Positions 43,291-54,900 of a DNA stretch of 64,000 nucleotides are shown piece by piece. The stretch is from positions 3,348,001 to 3,412,000 of the forward strand of contig NC_057320.1 in the NCBI RefSeq assembly GCF_000687475.1. The letters are read 5' to 3'. How positions within the stretch are numbered: position 1 is the stretch's first letter; each line of letters begins with the position of its first letter. The DNA comes from Ustilaginoidea virens. Its lineage: Eukaryota > Ascomycota > Sordariomycetes > Hypocreales > Clavicipitaceae. A program made the translations under genes and the position numbers. The notes below the pieces were generated by a model. It was not told the origin of the DNA and did no database searches. It saw only the letters and a list, made by a program, of their open reading frames with translations.

Positions 43291-46200
43291 TAATCTAAAA
43301 CCCCCCACTATTTATCCCTTCAACAGGATCCCCCCTTTCTTTTATAGTGTTGCCCACAATACTACTAACACAAAAGAATAATATTCCTTCTAGTAAATAC
43401 AAGCAAAAAATAAAAACTATTGTCGATAATAAATTCACTCCCTTAATATATCAGCAATCTTTTCGAGCCCTATTTTTATTGCCTCTGCAATAATAATAGC
43501 TGCTCTAATTATATTATCTTCCTTATTATTCGTATATCTTATTCTTTTCGCAATATTTGCGCCTTCTTCTATTACTTTATTCGTTTTTCTTTTCTTAGAC
43601 TGTACTATTATAGTCTCCTTCGGTTCTTGCGGTAAATCAAATAAGTCTACTCTATAATAATAGATCTTTTCTAGCACTTTTGCATAATATTCGATGGTAT
43701 TCGCTTTATCCTATTTATTATATCAAATGAGGATATCTTCCTTCTATAGAATCTTTATAATAGCAGACCGAATTATTATATCCGGGTTATATATCCTATT
43801 TAGTGATTTTATCCCTATAATTAATTTATTCTTTATAGGGATTTTTGACGATAGAGCGAATAATATTATATTGAATACTTACTATACTTTAATTTTTCTT
43901 AATAGTAGGGGGAGATGCTTAAGTTGTTCTCGAAAATGATATGCAAATTCGGTATATAGCCTTCTAGGGGAGTGATTTCTTACTTCCTTTATATTTTCCT
44001 ACATACCTTTAATGGCGGTATTATTAGGTATAGTAGTATCGTTAGTTATAGCTTTTTCTCCTATTTACTTGATATAGTCTTTATTCGAAGAAGGAACCTT
44101 TCCTATTTTAGTAAATATAGTATTACCCTTAAATATTTCTAGATTTATCTTTAAGGTAAAAAAAAAAATGCTATACTATTATTATAAGAAGCAAAGGTAC
44201 GTTATACTGCTATTATAAGGTCTGAATTTTATAGTGAAGAAATATAAAAAGAAGAACTGCTAATACTAGGAGAGGAAAATAAAAAAAAGAAACTATTGCT
44301 ATTAGGACCGAAAGTCGTATTAAGGAAATATAAAAAAAAGAAAAAGAAAGAAAGGGAAAAAAAGGCAGATATATAATATATAGGTATTATTTGCCCTATC
44401 TTATAAAGGTGAAGATAAAATAAGGAAAGCTATTATAGCTATCCTTAGCTATAACTTTTAATTTTCTATATTATTCTTCTAAATTTTTAGCCTCTCTTTT
44501 ATCCGACTATTCTACCAGATCCTATATATTTAGTTGTAGAGATTATAAATATTCCGGCCGGTCGATAATACCTTTTAAATTATCTATATATATCTTTCTC
44601 TTTATTTTTCCCTAAATCGGCTCTATTATATAAGTAACTAATAATAGAACTTTAACGACTCTCAATAGGTTTCCTTAAGTTTTATAAAATTTTCCTTTCT
44701 ACTTACTTTCTTTATCTATTTTCTCTTAAACTCTATTGCTAACTTTAAAGTTATATAGAATTTTATTGATTTCGTTAGATAGAAGGGATATTCTTTAGTC
44801 TCGCACCTTTTTTTATCTCTCTTCTCTTTAGTCGATTATTAATAAATTTATATTTTGAATGAACTTATTATTGGTTATCTCTAGCTCATCAGCCTTATCC
44901 TAATCCTATTTAGTTACGCTATTATACTAGGAAAATAGTTCGAAACCGAATATTAATATAGCTAAAGATATTCTAATTATAGTTATATATCGATTATTTA
45001 GTATTACTATAATAGAAGGGATAGCCTGGTTTTACGATTCTAATAATATTCTATTCCTTTTTATAGCCTACTTTATTAATTAGTTCTTTATAAGTCGCAT
45101 ATTTCTTTCGGCTAATCCTATAGAAGCCAGGTATAAAATTAGTCCGAAAGTTACCTATATTCTATGCTTTTCTCCTATAGCTTAAAAAAATTAATTTTTA
45201 AAATAGGATCTATTATTATAATAGATCCTTTTTGGCCATCCGAATATTAATCCCTAGTATTTTCCCTAAGCTTCTATTACTGTAATTCCTATTGCCTTAA
45301 TATAAGTCTGCATTAAAAGAAATCTAATAGTATAATCTACTACTATTAGAATATATATTTCTCCCTCTTTCGTTTTTAGTATAATAGGGCCTAGATAGTC
45401 TATCGCAACTATCTCCTATAGTTCTAAAACTATAATAGATTTTAGATTAGCTCTTACGATCCTAGGTCCTATTTATTAATATACTAAATATAACTAATAA
45501 TATATCTTAATGTCCCTAGTTCTTAAAGGCTAATAGAATTTCCCTCGAATAGCCTGCAATATAATTACTAGACTAAAGTATCCCTTTGTATTATAAAAGG
45601 CTTATAGTTTAATTAATACCCTACCTTCTAAAATATATTTAGCTAAAGATTTATCTATTTTTAGCTAATATAACCTTTGATTGATAAGTTAGTACTTTAG
45701 CGAATATCTTTATATAAGTCTTTTTCGGTCTAGGGTAATAGTATTATAGCCGTATATTATTGCTGTAAGTATCTCTCTATATTAGGCTGACTTAAGCTAT
45801 AAGCGAAGCTTAATAGATAATTTTTTAACGGTATTTCGATCTAATATTCCTCCTTCTAATAATACTAATTTAGATTCTATTACGATATTTACTATTAGTT
45901 TCGTTAGTCTTAATTTAACTTCTATTCTTATTCTCTATTTTAATTCTATAGGTTCTAATCTTAATATATCTAGTAGTCTAGATATTCTATCTGCAATTTT
46001 TATAATTTTCGTTATATTCAGCCGATAAATATATTCGATATTAGATTCTTATAGTAAGTTAATCTATCTTATAACTTTCTTATGAGTTTCTCCTAAGTTT
46101 ACTATAGAATCTATAATCCCCTTATGGTCTATATAGACCTTAATTAGGTATAGGGATCCTTCTATTAGCTATTTAACTTCTTTTAGTCCTACTATAATAG

Positions 46201-47125
46201 CTAATATCTCTTTTTCTAGTATAATATAATATTTCTCGGCATTTCCTAACTTATATAATAGCTATATAATAATTCTAACCTTTATCTAATTTAAATTATC
46301 TATTAGTATTCTAAGTTTAGTATCTTCTAACTGAAATAAAATACCCCCTATACTAGTATCTAAGGCGTCTATTGCGAGGTAGAATTAGGTTCCTAGCTAG
46401 GCACTAAAAGTAGTATTTACCTAAATACTACGATAGATAGCTAAAAGTACTAAACTTGCTTTAATTATTTAGACTAGTTGATCTCGAAGTATTTCCTCTT
46501 CTTATATAGATTATCTACCTATTTTTATTATCTTATAATTAGTATAAAAGAATGCTAATTTAATTATTTAAACTAGATCTAACCTTCCTAGAATAAATTT
46601 GCATAAAAATAGAGTTAAATATATAAGGGTTAGAACCTTATTTTAGGTCTTTAGTGGATTTTTATTAAAGTATTCCGCTATTCGAATGAATCTTTCTCTA
46701 TATTTCTTTGCTAATTATATCCTACTATCTTTAATAGAAAACCCAATATAATCTACCTTTAATATAAAGAAAGTAGTCTTTTTCCTACTTAAGCCGATTA
46801 GTGCCTAAGCTACTCTTAGAAAATATCTCTTTTATAAGAAATTAAAGTAGTCTTCCTAAGTCTCTAATACGATATAGTGGTTATCTATATAGATAGAGAA
46901 TGATATTTAGATGTCCTTTATATAGCTTAGAATTAATTCCGATTCTATTCTATCCTAAAAGAAAAGGTATCTAAATACCGTATCTCTAAATCGGGCATAT
47001 ATCGTAGGTAACCCCATTAAACTTTGTGGTATATTATTATAAATATATATACTATTAGGGCAGGAAAATGCTATTTTATGTTTATCTAGTAGGTATACTT
47101 CTATAGCCTAAAACCCGTTTGAAGT
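43291..47125 (-). mobile_element. RIP-degenerated Ty3/Gypsy remnant
   Basis: AT-rich, stop-riddled DNA that still aligns by eye to a minus-strand Gypsy pol in the order RT, RNase H, integrase. RT: an SIYIDNHYIV catalytic-loop relative (46870-46905), followed by KKTTFF and VDYIGFSIKD. RNase H: DALDTSIGGILF (46333-46374). Integrase: VVDYTIRF (45318-45345), IYYNNRSYF (about 45202-45228) and GLAERNMRLIK (45086-45118), the three DDE-region motifs. The order RT before integrase marks Ty3/Gypsy rather than Copia. Its 5' part (gag, protease, first part of RT) is missing because Copia element A begins at 47,126. No LTR was identified. The left edge coincides with the switch to GC-rich DNA and is approximate. 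Confidence 0.8.
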
Positions 47126-47861
47126 TGTTAAAATCCTATAGTAGCCTACTAGGCTGCTGGCCTAATGCCCTACTGGCTTACTGACCTTCTAGTCCTTATA
47201 CCGCCTCTTGGACTTATGGTAGTATTACCTTAGGCCTTTGCCTTTTACCTTAAGGATTTTCAGTGGATTATTTACTGTATATCAAGTAAGGTAGGCCTTG
47301 CTAAAAAGGTGTGGTATTGCTAAATTAGCGTGGTGGGCCTACTAGTGTGGTGGCGGCCTACTAGTGTGGTGGCTAGTCCACTAGTGTGGTGGGTAGTTAC
47401 TAGCGTGGTGGCTAGTTACTAGTGTGGTGACTAGTTACTAGTGCGGTGGTTAGGGTGGTTGGAAAGGCTGGATATAGTGGGGCTGCTGACGTATTATATA
47501 TGTGGCAAAGCGAGCATTACGGGGAGCTTTCTTACTGGCTACCTTGGATGCCTGGGCCCACCCCTCCTTTGTGTATATATAGGATAGCTTTTCCCTTTCT
47601 TTCTAGATAGTAGAAGGGCAGCACAATCGAGTCTGTTAATACACTATATGCCTCTTAACTTTTTACCTTCCCTGCGTTTTCTGGTTATCTTATATTTGCC
47701 TTGCCTTTACACTTGCCCTGCTTTATAGCACTTGTATAGTCTTAGGACTTGGTGAAAAATCTAGTATTATACTAAGATTAGTTTATAGGTCGCAGACAGT
47801 CTTATGCCATCTAGCTAGCTAGTAAGGCTCTGCTTTTATAGTGACCTTGAGAATTGCAATA
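47126..47861 (+). repeat. 5' LTR of element A
   Basis: 736-bp LTR beginning TGTTAAAATCC and ending TTGCAATA. It is about 15 bp longer than those of B and C, at least partly through an extra unit of the GTGGTGG-containing minisatellite. A TATATATAGG TATA-like element lies near 47573. Confidence 0.92.
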
Positions 47862-47874
47862 GGTTATGAGCCCG
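47862..47874 (+). other. Primer binding site, element A
   Basis: GGTTATGAGCCCG immediately follows the LTR. Its complement matches the anticodon stem-loop of eukaryotic initiator tRNA-Met (CAT anticodon between GGGCT and AACC), as in half-tRNA-primed Copia elements. Confidence 0.75.
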
Positions 47875-48189
47875 TGTTTTTACTTCTTTGTTTTTACCCT
47901 ACCTCTTTTGTATTCACCCCTTGGTCTCTCTTGCTTATTAGTACTACTAATATAGCTATCCTTTGGTATCCTTGGCTTACCTTTATCACCTTTGGCTTAC
48001 CCTTTGTTACCTACGGTATTACCCTACGGCAATCAACGGCGTACCCCTACGGCAACTTACGGCATAACCTCACGGCATTTTTAGCGTAACCTTACGTTAT
48101 TTTCGGAGTAACCTACGGCACCTACGGATTTTATAGTGTGATATCTATCACACTATACTATTGTATAACATCTTTACACCTAGTGCACG

Positions 48190-48350
48190 ACACCTACTGC
48201 ACTATACGGCACCTGTTATACTCTTCCACTTATAGCACTTTTAGTACGGCACTTACGGCACCTTTTATATTACGGCACCTATAGCACCTACGGCACCTAC
48301 GGCACCTACGGTACCTACGGCACTTACGGCACCTTTATATTACGGCACCA
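48190..48350 (+). repeat. CTACGGCAC-type degenerate repeats in Copia leader
   Basis: The leader between PBS and gag is full of TACGGCACC and TTACGGCACC units. Equivalent arrays occur in B (about 51500-51635) and C (about 59430-59570). Confidence 0.75.
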
Positions 48351-50435
48351 CATAAGCACCTTATATACTAACGCTATATTCTGGACTTGCACAACGCCTA
48401 TGGCATCTGTGCTTTTATACTGAGACCTACCGCTATATTCTGCGGTTACCTTTTATAGTAGGCTACTAGCCACTATATTTACTAGCTGTCCAGCTAGTTA
48501 CTCGACTATTTTGCCAGCTATTTAGCTGGTTATTCATCTGTTCCTACAGCTATTGGCACCATTTTTAACGACTTTTAACCACTATAATAGCACAGTCTAG
48601 GCCTTCCACTTATAAGGCCACTTTGGATTCCAACTCTAAAGCTAATCTTACTGCACGACTACAGCTAGATATGGACTATATAAAGTCCCAGATGAATACC
48701 CTAACTACCCTTATACAAGGCTTAGTTAGTAGGCAAAATAGTAACGTTCCTACTATTACAATTAGCAAGGAACTAGTAGAGGCTACTAGCCCTACTATCT
48801 CCGGTCCTACTAATATGAACAGTAAGGACCCTATAGAGGCTACTAGCCCTACTATCCAACCTTCTGCTATTACGACTAGTAAGGACCCTATAGAGGCTAC
48901 TAGCCCTACTATCTAACCTTCTGCTATTACAACTGGTAAGGAACCTATAGAGGCTATTAGCCTTACTACCAACTCTCCCGCTATTACGACTAGCGAAAAG
49001 CCCGCTATTACGACTAGCGAAAATCCCGTAGTAGCTACTAGCCCTACTCCTGCCCCTATAGCTGCTGATACAGAATATCAGAAGCTATTACAGTTAGCCG
49101 GCATTTGGTATGTACGGCTAGGGCATATAGGTATTCAGCTACTTAAAAAGACCTGTGCTAATACCCCTGGTCTTCCTAACCTTAATAAGGTTAAAGATGC
49201 TGATTTTCGCTGCCTAGCTTGTATTTAAGCTAAGAAGGTTAGAAAACCTTCTAAGGATGCGATACCTAATCCAGCTAAATGCCTGGATATTATAGAAGGT
49301 GATACTTTTGCTATATCACCTATGCCATATAACAAACGACCTATTGCCCTTATATTAGTGGATAGAAAATCCCGATTCCGTTGGCTTTACTTACTGCCTA
49401 ATAGGGAAGGCACTGTTGTTTTTAAAGCATTATAGAGCTTTATATAGAGCCTACAGGTCAGATATGGTAAAACGCCTGTTGAATTCTACTATAATGGTGG
49501 AAATAAAATCAACAAAATGCTTAGTGATTGGCTTATCGAACAGGGTATAACTTTTAATACATCTTGCCCCTATATTCACGAATAAAACGGCCTAGCTAAG
49601 CGGTCCATTAAGGTTATAGCTGATAGGCTACGTGCTACTATGGCCTATTTAAGGCTACTATCTAACCTCTAGTCTGCTGTAATTACTGGCGTTGTTATGC
49701 TAGTAAATATAACAGCTATTACTAACAGACCTTCTAGCCCCTATTAGGAGCTACTAAAGGATTACGACCAGATAATACCGGAGCACTACCCTGACCTTAT
49801 TAACCTTAGGGCTATTAGAGCAGCTATTGAAATACTTATACCACACGAAAAGCGTGTAAAAAGCCGTAAATTAGCGCCCCGTACCGAGCCTGGTAGGCTC
49901 CTTGCCACTCTAGGTAATAATACTTACCTAGTCTACCTTCTAAATAAGAAGGTTGTTACTAAAATAACCTTTATTACCTTTATCCATCAAAATGAAGGTA
50001 TAGGCCCTATTTCTAGTGGCCTAGAAGGAGACTTTCACAAAGGGCAAAATACAGGTTCAGAGGGGGTATTTAGCAGTAAAGAACCTGCTATTTTACTGGA
50101 TGATTTAGAAAGTATTCCTAACCCTACTAACTCTGCTAACCTTACTAGCATTACTAGCACTAATGCTATACCGGATGACCTAGAAAGCATGCCAGACCCT
50201 ACTAATTTTACTAGCATTACTAATGCTACCCCGGATGATATTACTAATACTAATGCCACCGTGGATTACCTTCCTAAGTCAGAAGACTTTATAGGCGCCT
50301 TTCTAAATAGCGAACTTTCTGAGACTATTTATATGGATATTCCTAATGGATTCCTTGAATTTACGGAAAGTTTACTAACTGATAGCAAGCTTTGGTCTAA
50401 TATATAGCGCCAACGGCTACTAACTTTGCTTAAAG

Positions 50436-50440
50436 AAGCT
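50436..50440 (+). repeat. Target-site duplication, left copy (element B)
   Basis: AAGCT immediately before the 5' LTR of B, matched by AAGCT at 56929-56933 just after its 3' LTR. Removing B and one copy restores the reading order KEA then FNPSIKQA of element A. Confidence 0.92.
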
Positions 50441-51161
50441 TGTTAAAATCCTATAGTAGCCTACTAGGCTACTAGCCTAATGCCCTACTGGCCTACTAAC
50501 CTTCTGACCATTATACCGCCTCTTGGACTTACGGTAGTCTTACCAACCTTAGGCCTTTGCCTTTTACCTTAGGATTTTCAGTGGATTATTTACTGTATAT
50601 CAAGTAAGGTAGGCCTTATTAAAAAAGGTGTGGCATTGCTAAATTAGCGTGGTGGGCCTACTAGTGTGGTGGCTAGTCCACTAGTGTGGTGGGTAGTCAC
50701 TAGCGTGGTGGTTAGTCACTAGCGTGGTGGCTAATTACTAGTGCGGTAGTTAGGGTGGTTGGAAAGGCTGGATATAGTGGGGCTGCTGACGTATTATATA
50801 CGTGGCATAGCGAGCATTACGGGGAGCTTTCTTACTGGCTACCTTGGATGCCTGGGCCCACCCCTCCTTCGTGTATATATAGGATAGCTTTTCCCCTTCT
50901 TTCTAGATAGTAGAAGGGCAGCACAATCGAGTCTGTTAATGCACTATATGCCTCTTAACTTCTTACCTTCCCTGCGTTTTCTGGTTATCTTATATTTGCC
51001 TTGCCTTTACACTTGCCTTGCTTTATAGCACTTGTATAGTCTTAGGACTTAGTGAAAAATCTAGTATTATACTAAGATTAGTTCACAGGTCGCAGACAGT
51101 CTTGTGCCATCTAGCTAGCTAGTAAGGCTCTGCTTTTATAGTGACCTTGAGAATTGCAATA
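50441..51161 (+). repeat. 5' LTR of element B
   Basis: 721 bp, TGTTAAAATCC to TTGCAATA. It contains a minisatellite of CTAGTGTGGTGG-type units (about 50645-50745) and a TATATATAGG element (about 50873-50882). Confidence 0.95.
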
Positions 51162-51174
51162 GGTTATGAGCCCG
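51162..51174 (+). other. Primer binding site, element B
   Basis: Same GGTTATGAGCCCG as in A and C, directly against the LTR. Confidence 0.75.
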
Positions 51175-51902
51175 GGTTTTTACTTCTTTGTTTTTACCCT
51201 ACCTCTTTTGTGTTCACCCCTTGGTCTCTCTTGCTTATTAGTACTACTAATATAGCTATCCTTTGGTACCCTCGGCTTACCCTTATCACCCTTGGCTTAC
51301 CCTTTGTTACCTACGGCATTACCCTGCGGCAATCAACGGCGTACCTAACGGCAACTTACGGTGTAACCTTACGGCACATTTAGCGTAACCTTACGTTATT
51401 TTCGGAGTAACCTACGGCACCTACGGATTTTATAGTGTAATATTCTTTACACTATACCACTGTATAACACCTTTTCCCCTAGTGCACGACTCTTACTGCA
51501 CTATACGGCACTTGTTATACTCTCCCACTTATAGCACCTCTTGGTACGGTACTTACGGCACCTTTATATTACGGCACCTACGGCACTCACGGCACTTACG
51601 GCACCTTATATTACGGCACCTTATATTACGGCACCTATAAGCACCTTGAATACCAACGCTATAATACGGATTTGCACAACGTCTACGGCATCTGTGCTTC
51701 TTATATTGAGACCTGCCGCTATATTCTGCGGTTACCTTTTATAGTAGGCTACTAGCCACTATATTTACTAGCTGTCTAGCTAGTTACTCGGCTATTTTAC
51801 CAGTTATTCGACTATTTTGCTAGCTATTCAGCTAGTTATTCCTCTGTTTTTACAACTATCGGCACCATTTTTCAACGGATTTTTAAACCCTTTTTGCCCA
51901 CT

Positions 51903-54900
51903 ATGGCAGAGTCAGGATCCTATAAGGTCCCTGAATCCGATACTGAAGCTGATGTTAATGCACAACTACAGCTGGATATGGACAATATGAAGTCCCAGAT
52001 GAATACCCTAACTACCCTTATACAAGGCTTAGTTAGTAGGCAAAATAGTAACGTTCCTACTATTATTATTAGCAAGGAACTGGTAGAGGCTACTAGCCCT
52101 ACTATCTCCGGTCCTATTAATACGACTAGCAAGGACCCTGTAGAGGCTACTAGCCCTACTACTACTAATGCCGCTTCTACTAATAATAGGAAAAAGAAGC
52201 AGCAACAGAAGAAGAAACAGGACTCTAGCAGCAATCAGCAAGACGTTGAGGCCTTTATTATAGGCAACTATAATACCCAGGATACTAATATATCTTATTC
52301 TTCTTCCACTACATCCACTGATATAAGCTATAGTGCTAAATCAGGCGGCAGGACCCCTAAGGATGCCCTCCTTTATGATACAGGCTCCACTTGTCATATT
52401 GTTAATGATAAGAAGCATTTCACCACTTTTCACCATTTTGAGAAGGATGATAAGCCGGTAATTACTACTGGTAGTGGCCCTATTTCCCCTACTGGTTGGG
52501 GCACAGCACGATTTACTGTGCTACAGGGCGTTAATCCTACCAAATGGGGTATTATAGAGCTCAAGAATGCCCTATATATTCCTACCTTGGATATTAATAT
52601 TATTAGCGGTGTAAAGCACTATGCCGCTAAAGGGGTACTAATTAAAAATCAGCTTTGGTCAGCTAGCCGCAAATGTATCGGCATTTTTAACTTTGAAAAA
52701 TACGGCTTTTTCCTTCCACAGAAAGGAATAGACACACCACTACTACATCAACCTTGCAGCCATTATACTACCAACAGTATAGTAGTAGAAGTCCCCAGCC
52801 CTACTAACCCTGCTGATTATAGTGATCCTGAGGATACTACTAATACCCCTATTCCCGCTACTACGACTAGCGACGTTCCTACTACTGCAACTAGTAAGGA
52901 ACCTGTAGAGGCTACTAGCCCTACCACCCAACCTTCCGCTATTACAACTAGCGAAGACCCTGTAGAGGTTACTAACCCTACTACCCCTACTCCTGCCCCT
53001 ATAGCTGCTGATACAGAATATCAAAAGCTATTGCAATTAGCCGGCATTTGGCATGTACGGCTAGGGCATATAGGTATTCAGCTACTTAAAAAGACTTGTG
53101 CTAATACCCCTGGTCTTCCTAACCTTAATAAGGTTAAAGATGCTGATTTTCGCTGCCTAGCCTGTATACAGGCTAAGAAGGTTAGAAGACCTTCTAAAGA
53201 TGCGATTCCAAATCCAGCTAAATGCCTGGATATTATAGAAGGTGATACTTTTGCTATATCACCTATGCCATATAACAAACGACCTGTTGCCCTTATATTA
53301 GTGGACAGAAAATCCCGATTTCGTTGGCTATGCTTACTGCCTAATAGAGAAGGCACTATTGTATTTAAAGCATTACAGAGCTTTATACAGAGCCTACAGG
53401 TCAGATATGGTAAAACGCCTGTTGAATTCCACTATGATGGTGGAAATGAAATCAACAAAATGCTTAGTGATTGGCTTGTCGAACAGGGTATAACTTTTAA
53501 TACATCTTGCCCTTATATTCACGAACAAAACGGCCTAGCTGAGCGGTCTATTAGGGTTATAGCTGATAGGCTACGTGCTACTATGGCTTGGTCAAGACTA
53601 CCATCTAACCTCTGGTCTGCTGTTATTACCGGCGTTGTTATGCTAGTAAATATAACAGCTATTACTAACAGACCTTCTAGCCCCTATCAGGAGCTACTAA
53701 AGGATTATAACCATATTACGCCGGAGCACTACCCTGATCTTATTAACCTTAGGGCTATTGGAGCAGCTATTGAAGTGCTTATACCACACGAAAAGCGTGT
53801 AAAAAGCCGCAAATTAGCGCCCCGTACCGAGCCTGGTAGGCTCCTTGCCACTCTAGGTAATAATACTTACCTAGTCTACCTTCTAAAGAAGAAGGTTGTT
53901 ACTAAAACAACTTTTATTACCTTTATTCATCAAAATGAAGGTATAGGCCCTATTTCTAATGGCCTAGAAGGAGACTTTCACAGAGGGCAAAATACAGGTT
54001 CAGAGGGGGTATTTAGCAGAGAACCTGCTATTTTACTGGATGACCTAGAAAGCATTCCTGACCCTACTAACTCTACTAACCTTACTAGCATTACTAACAC
54101 TAATGCTATACCGGATGACCTGGAAAGCATGCCGGACCCTACTAATACTAGCGTTATTAATACTAATGCTACCTTGGATAACCGTCCTACCTTGGATAAC
54201 CGTCCTATAATACAGTCCCCGGCTACTGCAAAGGATGACCTTATAGATATCCTTACTAGCCTTAATCCTACCGACATTGCTGACCCTACTAGCCCTGCTG
54301 GCCCTACTGGCCCTGCTGGCCCTACTGGCCCTACCGACCCTACTGGCCTTACTGACTTATTCCCTAATCAGGATTTATGCCATCTGATATGGGATTCCTG
54401 CTATGCAGCTAAGCGTAAGCTAGCTAAAAAGGCCCCTGATGGTACGCCTAATAGCTAGAAGGATGTGCTACGATGCCCTGAAAAAGAAAAAGACCTTTGG
54501 ATAAAGGCACTATTTAAGGAATTCGAGCAGCTTTTGGATACTAAAGTCTTCCAATTTATTCCTAAGTCTAGCGTTCCTATTAATAGGAAAATTATACGCA
54601 ATAGGCCTGTTTTTCGGGTCAAAAAGGATGCAAATAATCAGCCTATAAAATATAAGGCTAGATTAGTAGTCAAGGGTTTTATGCAAGTCGAAGGAAAGGA
54701 CTTCCAGCATACCTATGCTTCTACCTCTATCCCACCCACCTGGAGGGTTATACTAGCTTTGGCTGCTAGTAATAACTGGGAGATAGAGCAAATCGACTTT
54801 ATAGGCGCCTTCCTAAATAGCGAATTTTCTGAGACCATTTATATGGATATCCCTGACGGATTCATTGAATTTACAGAGAGCTTATTACTAACTGATAGCA

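Noticed and set aside
47841..48116. 82-codon frame in the Copia leader
   Set aside because: Overlaps the LTR end and PBS, lies in the untranslated leader, and is not kept open at the same length in the other copies.
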